DNA from: Gramella sp. AN32
Lineage (GTDB): Bacteria > Bacteroidota > Bacteroidia > Flavobacteriales > Flavobacteriaceae
Direction of reading: 5' to 3'
DNA length: 64,000 nucleotides
Assembly: GCF_023718305.1 (NCBI RefSeq)
Contig: NZ_QEYO01000003.1
Coordinates: forward strand, 124,001 to 188,000
Shown here: piece by piece, positions 36,822-45,144 of the stretch
How positions within the stretch are numbered: position 1 is the first letter of the stretch
Layout: each line of letters opens with the position of its first letter
The notes under the pieces: generated by a model
What the model saw: the letters and a program-made list of their open reading frames with translations, nothing else
What the model was told of the DNA's origin: nothing
Database searches by the model: none
Position numbers and translations under genes: made by a program

Positions 36822-37778
36822 ATGGCAAACAAAGTAGACGTTAAAGAATTACTTGACGCAGGTGTACATTTTGGTCACCTTACCAGAAGATGGAACCCAA
36901 ACATGGCCCCTTATATTTATATGGAGCGCAATGGGATTCACATTATCAACTTATATAAAAGTGCTGCAAAAATGCAGGAAGCGGGAGATGCGCTTGCAAA
37001 GATCGCAGCCAGTGGGAGAAAAGTCCTTTTCGTAGCCACTAAAAAACAAGCAAAAGAAATCGTTGCGGAACAAGCTGAAAAGGCAAATATGCCTTATATC
37101 ACCGAGCGTTGGCCTGGTGGTATGCTTACCAACTTCGTTACTATTCGTAAAGCTGTAAAGAAAATGGCTACCATCGATAGAATGAAGAAAGACGGTACTT
37201 ACAATACACTTTCTAAAAAAGAAAGACTTCAGGTAGACCGTTTAAGGGCTAAGCTGGAAAAGAACTTAGGTTCTATTAATGATATGTCCAGACTCCCTGC
37301 GGCTCTTTTCGTAGTGGATATCACCCGTGAACATATCGCAATAAAAGAAGCTCAAAAATTAAACATTCCAATTTTTGCCATGGTAGATACAAACTCAGAT
37401 CCTCGTGAGGTTGAGTATGTAATCCCATCAAATGATGATGCTTCTAAATCGATCAGCAAAGTAGTTTCTTATATGGCCGATGCTATCGTTGAAGGTCTTT
37501 CAGAAAGAAAAACTGAAAAGTCTCCTAAGAAAAAGGACGAGAAGGATGCTAAGGCTGAGAAAACTTCAAAAGCTGAAAAATTTTCAGATTCTGAAGAGAA
37601 AAAACCAAAGAAGAAAAAATCTGAAGCTTCTTCCAAAGATGCCGAAGTTCCTTCTAAGGATGCCGAAGACAAAAAGGCAATAAAAGAAGCGAAGCAGGAA
37701 GTGAAGCTTGAATCAAAAAGCGAAACTTTAGATAAAGTACAGACCAAGAAAAAAGCTTCTAAAGACGAAGAAGAATAG
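36822..37778 (+). CDS. rpsB: 30S ribosomal protein S2 with a long charged C-terminal tail
   Basis: The first roughly 230 residues are a normal S2 protein (LLDAGVHFGHLTRRWNPNMA, ERWPGGMLTNFVTIRKAV, FAMVDTNSDPREVEYVIPSN). From about residue 230 to 318 there is a low-complexity Lys/Glu/Ser extension (KTEKSPKKKDEKDAK and repeats such as SKDAEVPSKDAED), likely disordered. Standard S2 is about 240 residues. Such tails occur in some Flavobacteriaceae; function unknown. The gene starts 143 bp after rpsI and precedes tsf, the conserved rpsB-tsf order. Confidence 0.96.
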   Translation: MANKVDVKELLDAGVHFGHLTRRWNPNMAPYIYMERNGIHIINLYKSAAKMQEAGDALAKIAASGRKVLFVATKKQAKEIVAEQAEKANMPYITERWPGGMLTNFVTIRKAVKKMATIDRMKKDGTYNTLSKKERLQVDRLRAKLEKNLGSINDMSRLPAALFVVDITREHIAIKEAQKLNIPIFAMVDTNSDPREVEYVIPSNDDASKSISKVVSYMADAIVEGLSERKTEKSPKKKDEKDAKAEKTSKAEKFSDSEEKKPKKKKSEASSKDAEVPSKDAEDKKAIKEAKQEVKLESKSETLDKVQTKKKASKDEEE

Positions 37779-37794
37779 AATTTTATAAAACCTT

Positions 37795-37844
37795 AAAAAG
37801 TCGTTTAGTTTCTTTCTTTAGAGTGAGTTTCTAAACGACTTTTT
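37795..37844 (+). terminator. Terminator/attenuator between rpsB and tsf
   Basis: Long arms AAAAAGTCGTTTAG and CTAAACGACTTTTT are followed by T-rich sequence. tsf begins 18 bp later, so EF-Ts expression needs readthrough or another start. It may set the ratio of S2 to EF-Ts. Confidence 0.8.
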
Positions 37845-37861
37845 CAATAAAAAAATATATT

Positions 37862-38686
37862 ATGGCTAAGATAACCGCCGCAGAAGTAAATAAATTAAGA
37901 AAAGCTACCGGTGCCGGTATGATGGATTGTAAAAATGCATTAGTGGAAGCTGATGGTGATTTTGATACAGCAATCGAACTGCTTAGAAAAAAAGGCCAGA
38001 AAGTAGCTGCAAAGCGTGCCGACAGAGATTCTTCTGAAGGTGCTGCAATTGCAAAAGTAAGTGACGACAACTCCAAAGGTGTGATCATTTCTCTAAACTG
38101 CGAAACAGACTTCGTGGCAAAAAATGATGATTTCGTGAAATTGGCCAACGATTTCGCTGATTTGGCCCTAAAAGCTTCTTCTAAAGAAGAATTATTGGCA
38201 GCCGATTATAAAGGAATTACGGTGGAAGAAAAACTTACCGAGCAAACTGGTGTTATTGGTGAGAAAATCGAAATTGGCGCATTCAAAACGCTTGAAGCCC
38301 CTTTCGTAGGTTCTTATATTCACGCCGGGAACAAAATTGCTGTTTTAACAGGTCTTTCTAAAAACGTTGCCGGAGCCGAGGAAGCTGCAAAGAACGTTTC
38401 TATGCAGGCTGCTGCAATGAATCCCGTTGCTTTGAATGAAGATGGAGTAGATCAGGAAACTATCGATAAAGAGATCGAAATTGCTAAAGATCAATTAAGA
38501 CAGGAAGGAAAGCCGGAGAATATGCTGGATAAGATCGCTCAGGGAAAACTTCAGCGTTTCTTTAAAGATAACACGCTTGTTCATCAGGCTTATATTAAAG
38601 ACAACAAGCAAAGCGTTGCAGAATATGTAAAATCTGTAGACAATGATCTTGAAGTTGTAGCTTTTGAAAGAGTCGCTTTAGGCTAA
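37862..38686 (+). CDS. tsf: Elongation factor Ts
   Basis: This 274-residue protein begins with the UBA-like N-terminus ITAAEVNKLRKATGAGMMD and KNALVEADGDFDTAIELLRKKG, then the core with SLNCETDFVAKND and LEAPFVGSYIHAGNKIAVL. It exchanges GDP for GTP on EF-Tu. Length and motifs are normal. Downstream terminator at 38706-38738. Confidence 0.97.
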   Translation: MAKITAAEVNKLRKATGAGMMDCKNALVEADGDFDTAIELLRKKGQKVAAKRADRDSSEGAAIAKVSDDNSKGVIISLNCETDFVAKNDDFVKLANDFADLALKASSKEELLAADYKGITVEEKLTEQTGVIGEKIEIGAFKTLEAPFVGSYIHAGNKIAVLTGLSKNVAGAEEAAKNVSMQAAAMNPVALNEDGVDQETIDKEIEIAKDQLRQEGKPENMLDKIAQGKLQRFFKDNTLVHQAYIKDNKQSVAEYVKSVDNDLEVVAFERVALG

Positions 38687-38705
38687 CTTAAAAGTTTATA
38701 TATAG

Positions 38706-38738
38706 AAAAGAGGTTTTATTAATTTAGAACCTCTTTTT
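38706..38738 (+). terminator. Terminator after tsf
   Basis: Arms AAAAGAGGTT and AACCTCTTTTT with a T-tract, 20 bp after the stop. Confidence 0.85.
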
Positions 38739-39082
38739 CTATTTTATATATAATACACCAGTCATCCTGAACTTGTTTCAGGATCTCTTGAGAAGCTGAA
38801 TCAAGTTCAGCGTGACGAAAAATGTCATTTCGAAGGAGTGCAACGACTGAGAAATCTCTTATTTAAACTTCATTTAGAATGAGATTCTCCCTTTGGTCGA
38901 AATGACAATCCTAGGTAGTCATTCGTTATATTTGTCATCGCGAGCGCATCGTGGCGATCTCTTTTAGTCTGTGTTTTTTAATTGAGATTGCTTCGGTCAC
39001 TTCGTTCCCTCGCAATGACGAATGCTTTGTCACATTGAGTGTACTCGAAATGTGATTTTTCACTAATATTATATTTTGACAC
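38739..39082. repeat. Repeat-filled gap between tsf and trmN6
   Basis: No gene is seen. The gap contains the palindrome CCTGAACTTGTTTCAGG at about 38766, a unit TCATTTCGAAGGAGTGCAAC with GACTGAGAAATCTCTT at 38826, which recurs at 41338 and 41452, and a pair of opposed arms GTCATCGCGAGCGC and CTCGCAATGACG at 38935-39020. Confidence 0.7.
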
Positions 39083-39805
39083 ATGTCTAACCAAGCATTT
39101 AAGTTTAAAGAATTCACCGTAAACCAGGATCGTTGCGCCATGAAAATTGGTACAGACGGTGTGTTACTGGGGGCCTGGTCTTCATTACAACATCTTCCTG
39201 AACGTATTCTGGATATTGGCACAGGAACCGGCCTTATCGCTTTAATGCTGGCGCAACGTTCCGACGCTATGCTTATTGATGCACTTGAAATTGAAGAAAA
39301 CGCCTACGAACAGTCGGTTGAAAATTTTGAAAATTCAGATTGGGGCGATCGCCTGTTTTGTTACCACGCTGCTTTCGATGAATTTGTGGAAGAAATGCAG
39401 GACGAAGAGAAATACGACCTCATTATTTCCAATCCGCCATTTTTTTCCGAAGACTATAAAACCGGAAAAGAAAACCGCGACCAGGCTCGTTTTGCAGATG
39501 CACTACCTTTATATGATCTAATCAAAGGCGCTTCACTCCTACTTTCTGAAAATGGACATTTTGATTTGATCATTCCTTTTTCCGAAGAAGAAAATGCGAT
39601 CTCCACCGCCGAAAAATTCAAATTATTCCCGAATAAGATTACCAGGGTAAAAGGCACCGAAGATTCGCCAATAAAAAGAAGCCTTATTAGCTTTGGATTT
39701 GAAAAACCGAATCCTAAAACAGAGCAGCTCATTCTTGAAATATCCAGGCATAATTATACTGAAGATTTTAAGAAACTGGTCAAAGATTTTTATCTGAAAT
39801 TATAA
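39083..39805 (+). CDS. trmN6: tRNA1(Val) (adenine37-N6)-methyltransferase-like protein
   Basis: This 240-residue Rossmann methyltransferase has the SAM site DIGTGTGLIALMLA at residues 44-57 and the N6-adenine motif NPPF at 117-120. Its start, FKFKEFTVNQDRCAMKIGTD, is the YfiC/TrmN6 signature. It would modify A37 of a valine tRNA. The gene ends 5 bp before a REP-like palindrome which could work as its terminator. Confidence 0.92.
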   Translation: MSNQAFKFKEFTVNQDRCAMKIGTDGVLLGAWSSLQHLPERILDIGTGTGLIALMLAQRSDAMLIDALEIEENAYEQSVENFENSDWGDRLFCYHAAFDEFVEEMQDEEKYDLIISNPPFFSEDYKTGKENRDQARFADALPLYDLIKGASLLLSENGHFDLIIPFSEEENAISTAEKFKLFPNKITRVKGTEDSPIKRSLISFGFEKPNPKTEQLILEISRHNYTEDFKKLVKDFYLKL

Positions 39806-39810
39806 CAAGG

Positions 39811-39843
39811 AAACCTGCAAGGTCTTTAAGACCTTGCAGGTTT
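39811..39843. repeat. REP-like palindrome after trmN6
   Basis: AAACCTGCAAGGTC-TTTAA-GACCTTGCAGGTTT is a perfect 14-bp inverted repeat. It shares CCTGCAAGG...CCTTGCAGG with the units next to the RAYT gene about 11 kb away. Confidence 0.88.
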
Positions 39844-39869
39844 ATACCCTCTAAATCGTAAATAAAAGA

Positions 39870-39900
39870 TTGCTTCACATAGAAGACTTGGTTACATTTG
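39870..39900 (+). promoter_or_regulatory. Promoter of the glutaryl-CoA dehydrogenase gene
   Basis: A TTG at 39870-39872 and TACATTTG at 39893-39900 with 20 bp between match the Bacteroidetes consensus. This places transcription start near 39905-39908, downstream of the TTG codon at 39898, so that codon cannot be the translation start and the ATG at 39919 is right. Confidence 0.7.
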
Positions 39901-39918
39901 TTAGAAACGCTACACAAA

Positions 39919-41094
39919 ATGAAACCAGATCAATTTCAGGCTCCAGATTATTACAATCTTGACGAACTGTTGAGCGACGAGCATAAAATGGTTCGTGATG
40001 CAACTCGGGAATGGGTAAAACGCGAAGTTTCCCCTATAATCGAAGAAGCTGCACAGGAGGCAAAATTTCCCAAGCAACTTATAAAAGGTCTTGCTGAAAT
40101 TGGTGCTTTTGGACCCTATATCCCGGAAGAATATGGCGGAGCCGGATTGGATCAAATCTCCTACGGACTCATCATGCAGGAAATTGAACGCGGCGATAGT
40201 GGGATTCGTTCTACAGCATCTGTCCAGTCTTCTTTAGTGATGTATCCAATCTTTAAATATGGAACCGAAGAACAGAGGAAGAAATTTCTTCCAAAACTGG
40301 CTTCCGGGGAAATGATTGGATGTTTTGGTTTGACTGAACCAGATCATGGCTCGAATCCCGGCGGAATGACCACGAGTTTCAAAGATAAAGGAGATCATTA
40401 TTTGCTGAATGGAGCAAAAATGTGGATCTCCAATTCACCTTTTGCAGATATTGCCATTGTTTGGGCAAAAAACGAAGAAGGAAGGATCCATGGCCTTATA
40501 GTGGAACGTGGAACGGAAGGCTTTACAACACCAGAGACCCATAATAAATGGTCGCTACGTGCCAGTGCTACCGGAGAATTGATCTTTGATAATGTAAAAG
40601 TCCCTAAAGAAAACCTAATGCCCAATAAGTCCGGACTTGGAGCTCCTCTGGGGTGCCTGGATTCTGCCAGGTATGGAATTGCCTGGGGAGCCATTGGTGC
40701 GGCTATGGACTGTTATGATACGGCCTTAAGATATGCTAAGGAAAGAGAGCAATTTGGGGTGCCCATTGCATCTAAACAATTGCAGCAAAAAAAACTGGCA
40801 GAAATGATCACAGAGATCACCAAAGCACAATTATTAGCCTGGCGCCTGGGAACGCTCAGAAATGAAGGTAAGGCAACAACCGCTCAAATATCCATGGCTA
40901 AGCGTAATAACGTGGAAATGGCTATTAATATCGCTAGAGAAGCCCGTCAGATCTTAGGCGGAATGGGAATTACGGGGGAATACAGTATCATGCGCCACAT
41001 GATGAACCTTGAAAGTGTAATCACGTATGAAGGAACTCATGACATCCATTTATTGATCACTGGAATGGATATTACGGGGCATGCTGCTTTTTAA
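39919..41094 (+). CDS. gcdH: Glutaryl-CoA dehydrogenase-like acyl-CoA dehydrogenase
   Basis: From the ATG at 39919 the protein has 391 residues. It matches glutaryl-CoA dehydrogenase throughout: STASVQSSLVMYPIFKYG, IGCFGLTEPDHGSNPGG, FSLRASATG-like WSLRASATGE, and the catalytic Glu in TYEGTHDIHLLITG near the C-terminus. It oxidises and decarboxylates glutaryl-CoA to crotonyl-CoA with FAD, in lysine and tryptophan breakdown. Electron acceptor genes are not next to it. It stands alone, followed by 468 bp of repeats. Confidence 0.9.
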   Translation: MKPDQFQAPDYYNLDELLSDEHKMVRDATREWVKREVSPIIEEAAQEAKFPKQLIKGLAEIGAFGPYIPEEYGGAGLDQISYGLIMQEIERGDSGIRSTASVQSSLVMYPIFKYGTEEQRKKFLPKLASGEMIGCFGLTEPDHGSNPGGMTTSFKDKGDHYLLNGAKMWISNSPFADIAIVWAKNEEGRIHGLIVERGTEGFTTPETHNKWSLRASATGELIFDNVKVPKENLMPNKSGLGAPLGCLDSARYGIAWGAIGAAMDCYDTALRYAKEREQFGVPIASKQLQQKKLAEMITEITKAQLLAWRLGTLRNEGKATTAQISMAKRNNVEMAINIAREARQILGGMGITGEYSIMRHMMNLESVITYEGTHDIHLLITGMDITGHAAF

Positions 41095-41562
41095 GTTGAC
41101 CCGCGCTGAGCTTGTCGAAGCGCAATTTTTAGCAGGTTTTAAGAGGTTTCGCAATGACTTTCCAGAGTTCAAAGTTGAAAGTTGAAGGCTGGTTGTTGGA
41201 AGGTGAAAAGTGAAATAATACGTCACTGCGAAAGAGCATAGCGACTGAAGCAGTCTCATGAGTGAAGGGGGAAGTTAAAAACTAATTCTCTTGAGATTCT
41301 TCACATGCGTTCAGAATGACATCCCATGAAATTTTTACGGTTATTTCGAAGGAGCAAGGCGATTGAGAAGTCTCTTAATAATAATTAACCTTCATCAAAT
41401 ACAGATTCCTCACCTTCGCTCGGAAGGACAACCTATACAATATCTCACGGTCATTTCGAAGGAGCAAAGCGACTGAGAAATCTCTTAGAAATAAATAATT
41501 TCTTCAAAAAGAGATTCCTTACCTATAACCTATATCCGGAATGACAATTTATGAATGAGAAT
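41095..41562. repeat. Repeat-filled gap after gcdH
   Basis: No gene is seen. Units include CGCGCTGAGCTTGTCGAAGC near 41100, the inverted copy of the 20.4-kb unit with GACTGAAGCAGTCTCATGAG at 41242-41262, the string AGAGTTCAAAGTTGAAAGTT at 41164, and two copies of TCATTTCGAAGGAGCAA at 41342 and 41453. Confidence 0.7.
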
Positions 41563-41898
41563 TTATTCTGAAGCTGGGGCGATCCTAATTTCGAGGCCTT
41601 CAAGATCTTCTGTTATCGGGATTTGGCAACTTAAACGTGAATTGTCTTCCACAAAAAAGGCCTGGTCCAACATCTCCTCTTCCTCGTAACTTTTTTCAGG
41701 TAATACATGCTCAAAATTGAGCATATAACACTGGCAGGAGGCACACATGGCCATTCCCCCACAAATCCCTATGCTGCCTTCAGGAGCCAATTCATAAGAA
41801 CGAATTATTTCCATAAGGTTCATGTTCATATCTGTAGGAGCATCTATCACGTGAGCTTCACCTTCACGGTCGATAATGGTAATTTTAACGTCAGACAT
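41563..41898 (-). CDS. 2Fe-2S ferredoxin (adrenodoxin type)
   Basis: This 111-residue protein has the adrenodoxin/ISC-type cluster ligands Cys46, Cys52 and Cys55 in ICGGMAMCASCQC and Cys91 in RLSCQIPIT. It is a small soluble electron carrier. The gene for a probable ferredoxin reductase lies 311 bp upstream on the same strand, followed by NifU-like and Mrp genes, so the group may serve iron-sulfur assembly. Confidence 0.92.
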   Translation of the reverse strand: MSDVKITIIDREGEAHVIDAPTDMNMNLMEIIRSYELAPEGSIGICGGMAMCASCQCYMLNFEHVLPEKSYEEEEMLDQAFFVEDNSRLSCQIPITEDLEGLEIRIAPASE

Positions 41899-42209
41899 TC
41901 TTTTAATATCGATTTTTATTCGTCAGGCTGAACTTGTTTAACTTCGTTGAATCTTCGATTTCAGCTTCTCAAAAGATTCTGACTTTTCAACTACGCTACC
42001 ATTTACGTATTTATTTGCGTACTATAGACCCTGAACCAAGTTCAGGGTGACGATACTGATCTTTAAAATTACCGTCATGCTGAACTTGTTTAACTTCGTT
42101 GAATCTTCGATTTCAGCATCTTATTAGATATTCTAAAATACGTCAATTTCCTGCGCTAGTTAAAACTTTTTATCACTTGCCTCAAGGGATTGTTCAGAAT
42201 GATTAAAGT
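41899..42209. repeat. Repeats between ferredoxin and reductase genes
   Basis: Two copies of a near-palindrome carrying CTGAACTTGTTTAACTTCGT and CGAATCTTCGATTTCAGC-type arms lie at about 41925-41970 and 42075-42125. Between them CCTGAACCAAGTTCAGGG at about 42030. No gene is seen. Confidence 0.7.
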
Positions 42210-43271
42210 TTAATTAATGTTCTTAACAACTTCTCTTTTCGCTTCTTTTTTACTTCCGTCGAAACCATTCACGCCACTTACCGTCGTATATTTCATGACA
42301 TATTTCTTGTCCGGATTAATCCTTTGGTAAGCACTCTGGCACATGATCGCAGCTTCATGAAATCCACATAAAATCAGCTTTAATTTGCCTTTATAGGTAT
42401 TCACATCACCAATAGCATAAATTCCCGGAATATTAGTTTGATAATCATACGCATTATCAACCTTTATCGCGTTTTTTTCAATTTCCAGTCCCCAATTTGC
42501 AATGGGCCCCAGTTTGGGGGAAAGTCCGAAAAGGGGAATAAAATGATCTGCGGTTTTTTCCTCTTCCCCTCTTACTTCATCTTTATGTCTAATAATAACC
42601 GTTTTAAGGCTATTATCGCCTTTTAAATCAACAACTTCAGCATTTGTAATTAAATTGATTTTACCAATTTTGGAAAGTTCTTCCACTTTTTCTACGGAAT
42701 CCAATGCTCCACGGAAATCTTTTCTACGGTGAACTAAGGAAACTTCTTCGGCAACCTCTGCCAGGAAAATGGACCAGTCTAATGCTGAATCACCTCCACC
42801 TGCGATCACCACTTTTTTATTTCTAAACACTTCCGGATCCTTGATAAAATAATCAACGCCTTTTTCTTCGAAATCCTGAATTCCCGGGATAGGAGGCTTA
42901 CGGGGTTCGAAACTTCCCAATCCGCCGGCAATCACCACGACGGGGGCATGATGTTTTGTACCTTTATTGGTAGTAACTATAAAACTCTCATCTCCTAGTT
43001 TTTCAATAGTTTCAGCGCGTTCTCCTAAAGTAAATCCAGGTTCAAACGGTTTGATTTGTTCCATCAAATTATCTACCAGTTCACCAGCAAGAACTTCCGG
43101 GAATCCTGGAATATCATAGATGGGCTTTTTGGGATATATCTCTGAACACTGCCCGCCCGGCTGCGGCAAAGCATCAATTAGATGACATTTCATCTTCAGC
43201 AATCCCGCTTCAAAAACTGCAAAAAGGCCTGTAGGCCCGGCTCCAATTATAAGTATATCGGTTTTGATCAT
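42210..43271 (-). CDS. Ferredoxin--NADP reductase (thioredoxin-reductase-like type)
   Basis: This 353-residue flavoprotein has an FAD site DILIIGAGPTGLFAVFEAG, QPGGQCSEIYPKKPIYDIPG, an NADPH site VVIAGGGDSALDWSIFLAE and IPGIYAIGDVNTYKGKLKLI. There is no redox CxxC as in thioredoxin reductase, which fits the YumC/Chlorobium-type ferredoxin reductases. The ferredoxin gene downstream is a plausible partner. The gene is 23 bp after the NifU-domain gene, so they are likely one operon. Confidence 0.9.
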   Translation of the reverse strand: MIKTDILIIGAGPTGLFAVFEAGLLKMKCHLIDALPQPGGQCSEIYPKKPIYDIPGFPEVLAGELVDNLMEQIKPFEPGFTLGERAETIEKLGDESFIVTTNKGTKHHAPVVVIAGGLGSFEPRKPPIPGIQDFEEKGVDYFIKDPEVFRNKKVVIAGGGDSALDWSIFLAEVAEEVSLVHRRKDFRGALDSVEKVEELSKIGKINLITNAEVVDLKGDNSLKTVIIRHKDEVRGEEEKTADHFIPLFGLSPKLGPIANWGLEIEKNAIKVDNAYDYQTNIPGIYAIGDVNTYKGKLKLILCGFHEAAIMCQSAYQRINPDKKYVMKYTTVSGVNGFDGSKKEAKREVVKNIN

Positions 43272-43294
43272 GAAATTCTTTTTACTGAAAATGG

Positions 43295-43537
43295 CTATCT
43301 TTCTATATTGACCACTTTTTCAATTTGAGGCACATATTTTTTAATCGTCATCTCCACCCCGCTCTTCAAAGTCATTTGATTTACGGTACAGCCAACACAG
43401 GCACCTTCAAGTTGCACTTTTACCAAACGATCATCTTCGATAGAAACCAAAGAAATATTTCCCCCGTCACTTTCCAGGAAAGGACGAATTTCGTCAAGTG
43501 CCTTTTCAACATTTAATTTTATTTCTTCAGTCGTCAT
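43295..43537 (-). CDS. NifU-type Fe-S scaffold domain protein
   Basis: This 80-residue protein consists only of the NifU C-terminal (Nfu) domain with Cys47 and Cys50 in GACVGCTVNQMTL, which bind or transfer a 4Fe-4S cluster. The start overlaps nothing but is adjacent to the Mrp stop codon, with no gap, so translation is likely coupled. It fits a carrier role together with Mrp. Confidence 0.93.
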   Translation of the reverse strand: MTTEEIKLNVEKALDEIRPFLESDGGNISLVSIEDDRLVKVQLEGACVGCTVNQMTLKSGVEMTIKKYVPQIEKVVNIER

Positions 43538-44671
43538 TTATTTTTTATTAACTGCACTACAACCTGCCATCGTAGTAATTTTTATAGCTTCGGTTGGAGG
43601 AAGTGTTTTATTTCGATTTACCGTTTCCTGCACTATATTTCGGGTAATTTCTTTGAAAGCAGTTTCTAAAGGTGTTCCGGTTTGCAATGCCGCCGGTCTT
43701 CCAATATCTCCAGATTCCCTTAAACTTTGTACTAAGGGGATTTCTCCCAAAAATGGAACTTTTAAATCTTCAGAAAGATCTCTAGCCCCTTTTTCCCCGA
43801 AAATATAATATTTATTTTCAGGTAATTCCTCAGGAGTAAAATAAGCCATGTTTTCCACGATTCCCAAAACAGGCACATTGATGCTTTCCTGCTGAAACAT
43901 TGCCACTCCTTTTTTAGCATCTGCCAGTGCTACGTTTTGCGGGGTACTTACTACTACCGCCCCCGTAATAGGCAAAGATTGCATGATAGAAAGATGAATA
44001 TCACCGGTTCCCGGAGGGAGATCTATCAACATAAAATCCAGTTCTCCCCAGGCGGCATCAAAAATCATTTGATTTAGAGCTTTCGCCGCCATGGGTCCTC
44101 TCCAAACAACCGCCTGGTTTGGTTTGGTGAAAAATCCAATGGAAAGAATCTTTACGCCGTAATTCTCTACAGGTTTCATTTTAGATTTCCCGGCGATATT
44201 TACCGAAAGTGGCCTTTCAGCTTCCACATCGAACATAATGGGAGTGCTGGGACCATAGATATCAGCATCCAATATTCCTACACTAAAGCCCATTTTTGCC
44301 AGGGTCACTGCTATATTTGCGGTAACTGTAGATTTACCCACGCCACCTTTTCCTGAAGCGACCGCTACAATATTTTTGATCCCTGGAATGGCTTTACCTT
44401 TGATTTCAGGTTTCTTATTGGGAGTTTCAACTTTAATATTTACTTTGACTTTTGCCTTTTCGTATACCTTTTCATGAATAGTTTTCATGATGTCTACCTC
44501 AGCCCTTTTCTTAATATGCAATGCAGGAGTGGACATCACAAGATCTACCACCACCTCATCACCAAAAGTCATCACATTCTGAACCGCGCCGCTTTCAACC
44601 ATATTTTTACCTTCACCGGCAAGACTTACAGACTCAAGCGCATTCAGAATATCTTTTCTATCTAATTTCAT
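43538..44671 (-). CDS. mrp: Mrp/NBP35-family Fe-S cluster carrier ATPase
   Basis: This 377-residue protein has an N-terminal MIP18/DUF59 domain (about residues 1-85) and a ParA-like ATPase with the deviant Walker A ASGKGGVGKSTVTANIAV near 107-124, GILDADIYGPSTP and LIDLPPGTGDIHLS. The CxxC usually found near VENMAYF in Mrp is not there (FTPEELPENKYYIFG), while a lone Cys appears in the C-terminal TMAGCSAVNKK. It carries Fe-S clusters to target proteins. It is first in the mrp-nfu-reductase group. Confidence 0.92.
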   Translation of the reverse strand: MKLDRKDILNALESVSLAGEGKNMVESGAVQNVMTFGDEVVVDLVMSTPALHIKKRAEVDIMKTIHEKVYEKAKVKVNIKVETPNKKPEIKGKAIPGIKNIVAVASGKGGVGKSTVTANIAVTLAKMGFSVGILDADIYGPSTPIMFDVEAERPLSVNIAGKSKMKPVENYGVKILSIGFFTKPNQAVVWRGPMAAKALNQMIFDAAWGELDFMLIDLPPGTGDIHLSIMQSLPITGAVVVSTPQNVALADAKKGVAMFQQESINVPVLGIVENMAYFTPEELPENKYYIFGEKGARDLSEDLKVPFLGEIPLVQSLRESGDIGRPAALQTGTPLETAFKEITRNIVQETVNRNKTLPPTEAIKITTMAGCSAVNKK

Positions 44672-44724
44672 TTAAGCAATTTTAAACCAGTTTTTATACG
44701 TCTTACTTAGACTGATTCTAAATG

Positions 44725-44732
44725 CAAATATA
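44725..44732 (-). promoter_or_regulatory. Probable -7 element of the mrp operon
   Basis: TATATTTG on the minus strand fits TAnnTTTG and lies 53 bp before the mrp start. The -33 TTG is not obvious. Confidence 0.4.
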
Positions 44733-44814
44733 AGTGGAAATGCTAAGAATATAAAGGATTTATAAACATTAGATTTATTGGGGAATAGGCGAAAATTATA
44801 GGAAGAAGAAATCC

Positions 44815-45144
44815 TTAATTCAATTCTTTCATGGGATCCCAAAAGAGTTTTTCAAAATCCTGAACTTTTAGATCCTTTACTTTTACTCCTTCAGCTTTTA
44901 GTAGGTTCTGCATGGCATTACTATCCCCAAAGTGGCTTTTCCCGGTTAGAAGTCCGTTTCTATTTACTACTCTATGTGCAGGAACATCAGCCATTCGTCC
45001 TGAAGAGTTCATTGCCCATCCTACCATACGTGCACTTCCCGCGGAACCCAGGTATTTGGCGATGGCACCGTAAGAAGTTACCCGTCCTTCAGGAATGAGC
45101 CTGCAAACGTCATAAACTTTTTGAAAGAAACCAGGATCTGTCAC
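44815..45144 (-). CDS. Alkyltransferase-like (ATL) protein, MGMT homologue without catalytic Cys
   Basis: This 109-residue protein matches the DNA-binding domain of O6-alkylguanine methyltransferases (RLIPEGRVTSYGAIAKYLG, GWAMNSS). The active site, PCHRV in MGMT, is PAHRVVNRNG here, with Ala56 in place of the acceptor Cys. ATL proteins with this change bind alkylated guanine and pass it to nucleotide excision repair. Its start overlaps the LysE stop by 4 bp. Confidence 0.9.
   Translation of the reverse strand: MTDPGFFQKVYDVCRLIPEGRVTSYGAIAKYLGSAGSARMVGWAMNSSGRMADVPAHRVVNRNGLLTGKSHFGDSNAMQNLLKAEGVKVKDLKVQDFEKLFWDPMKELN

Noticed and set aside
37469-37747. Minus-strand frame rich in Ser and Phe opposite the rpsB tail
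   Set aside because: Pure antisense of the Lys/Glu-rich low-complexity tail.
44690-44814. Riboswitch or leader before mrp
   Set aside because: Only a -7 element was recognisable; no conserved structure could be seen.
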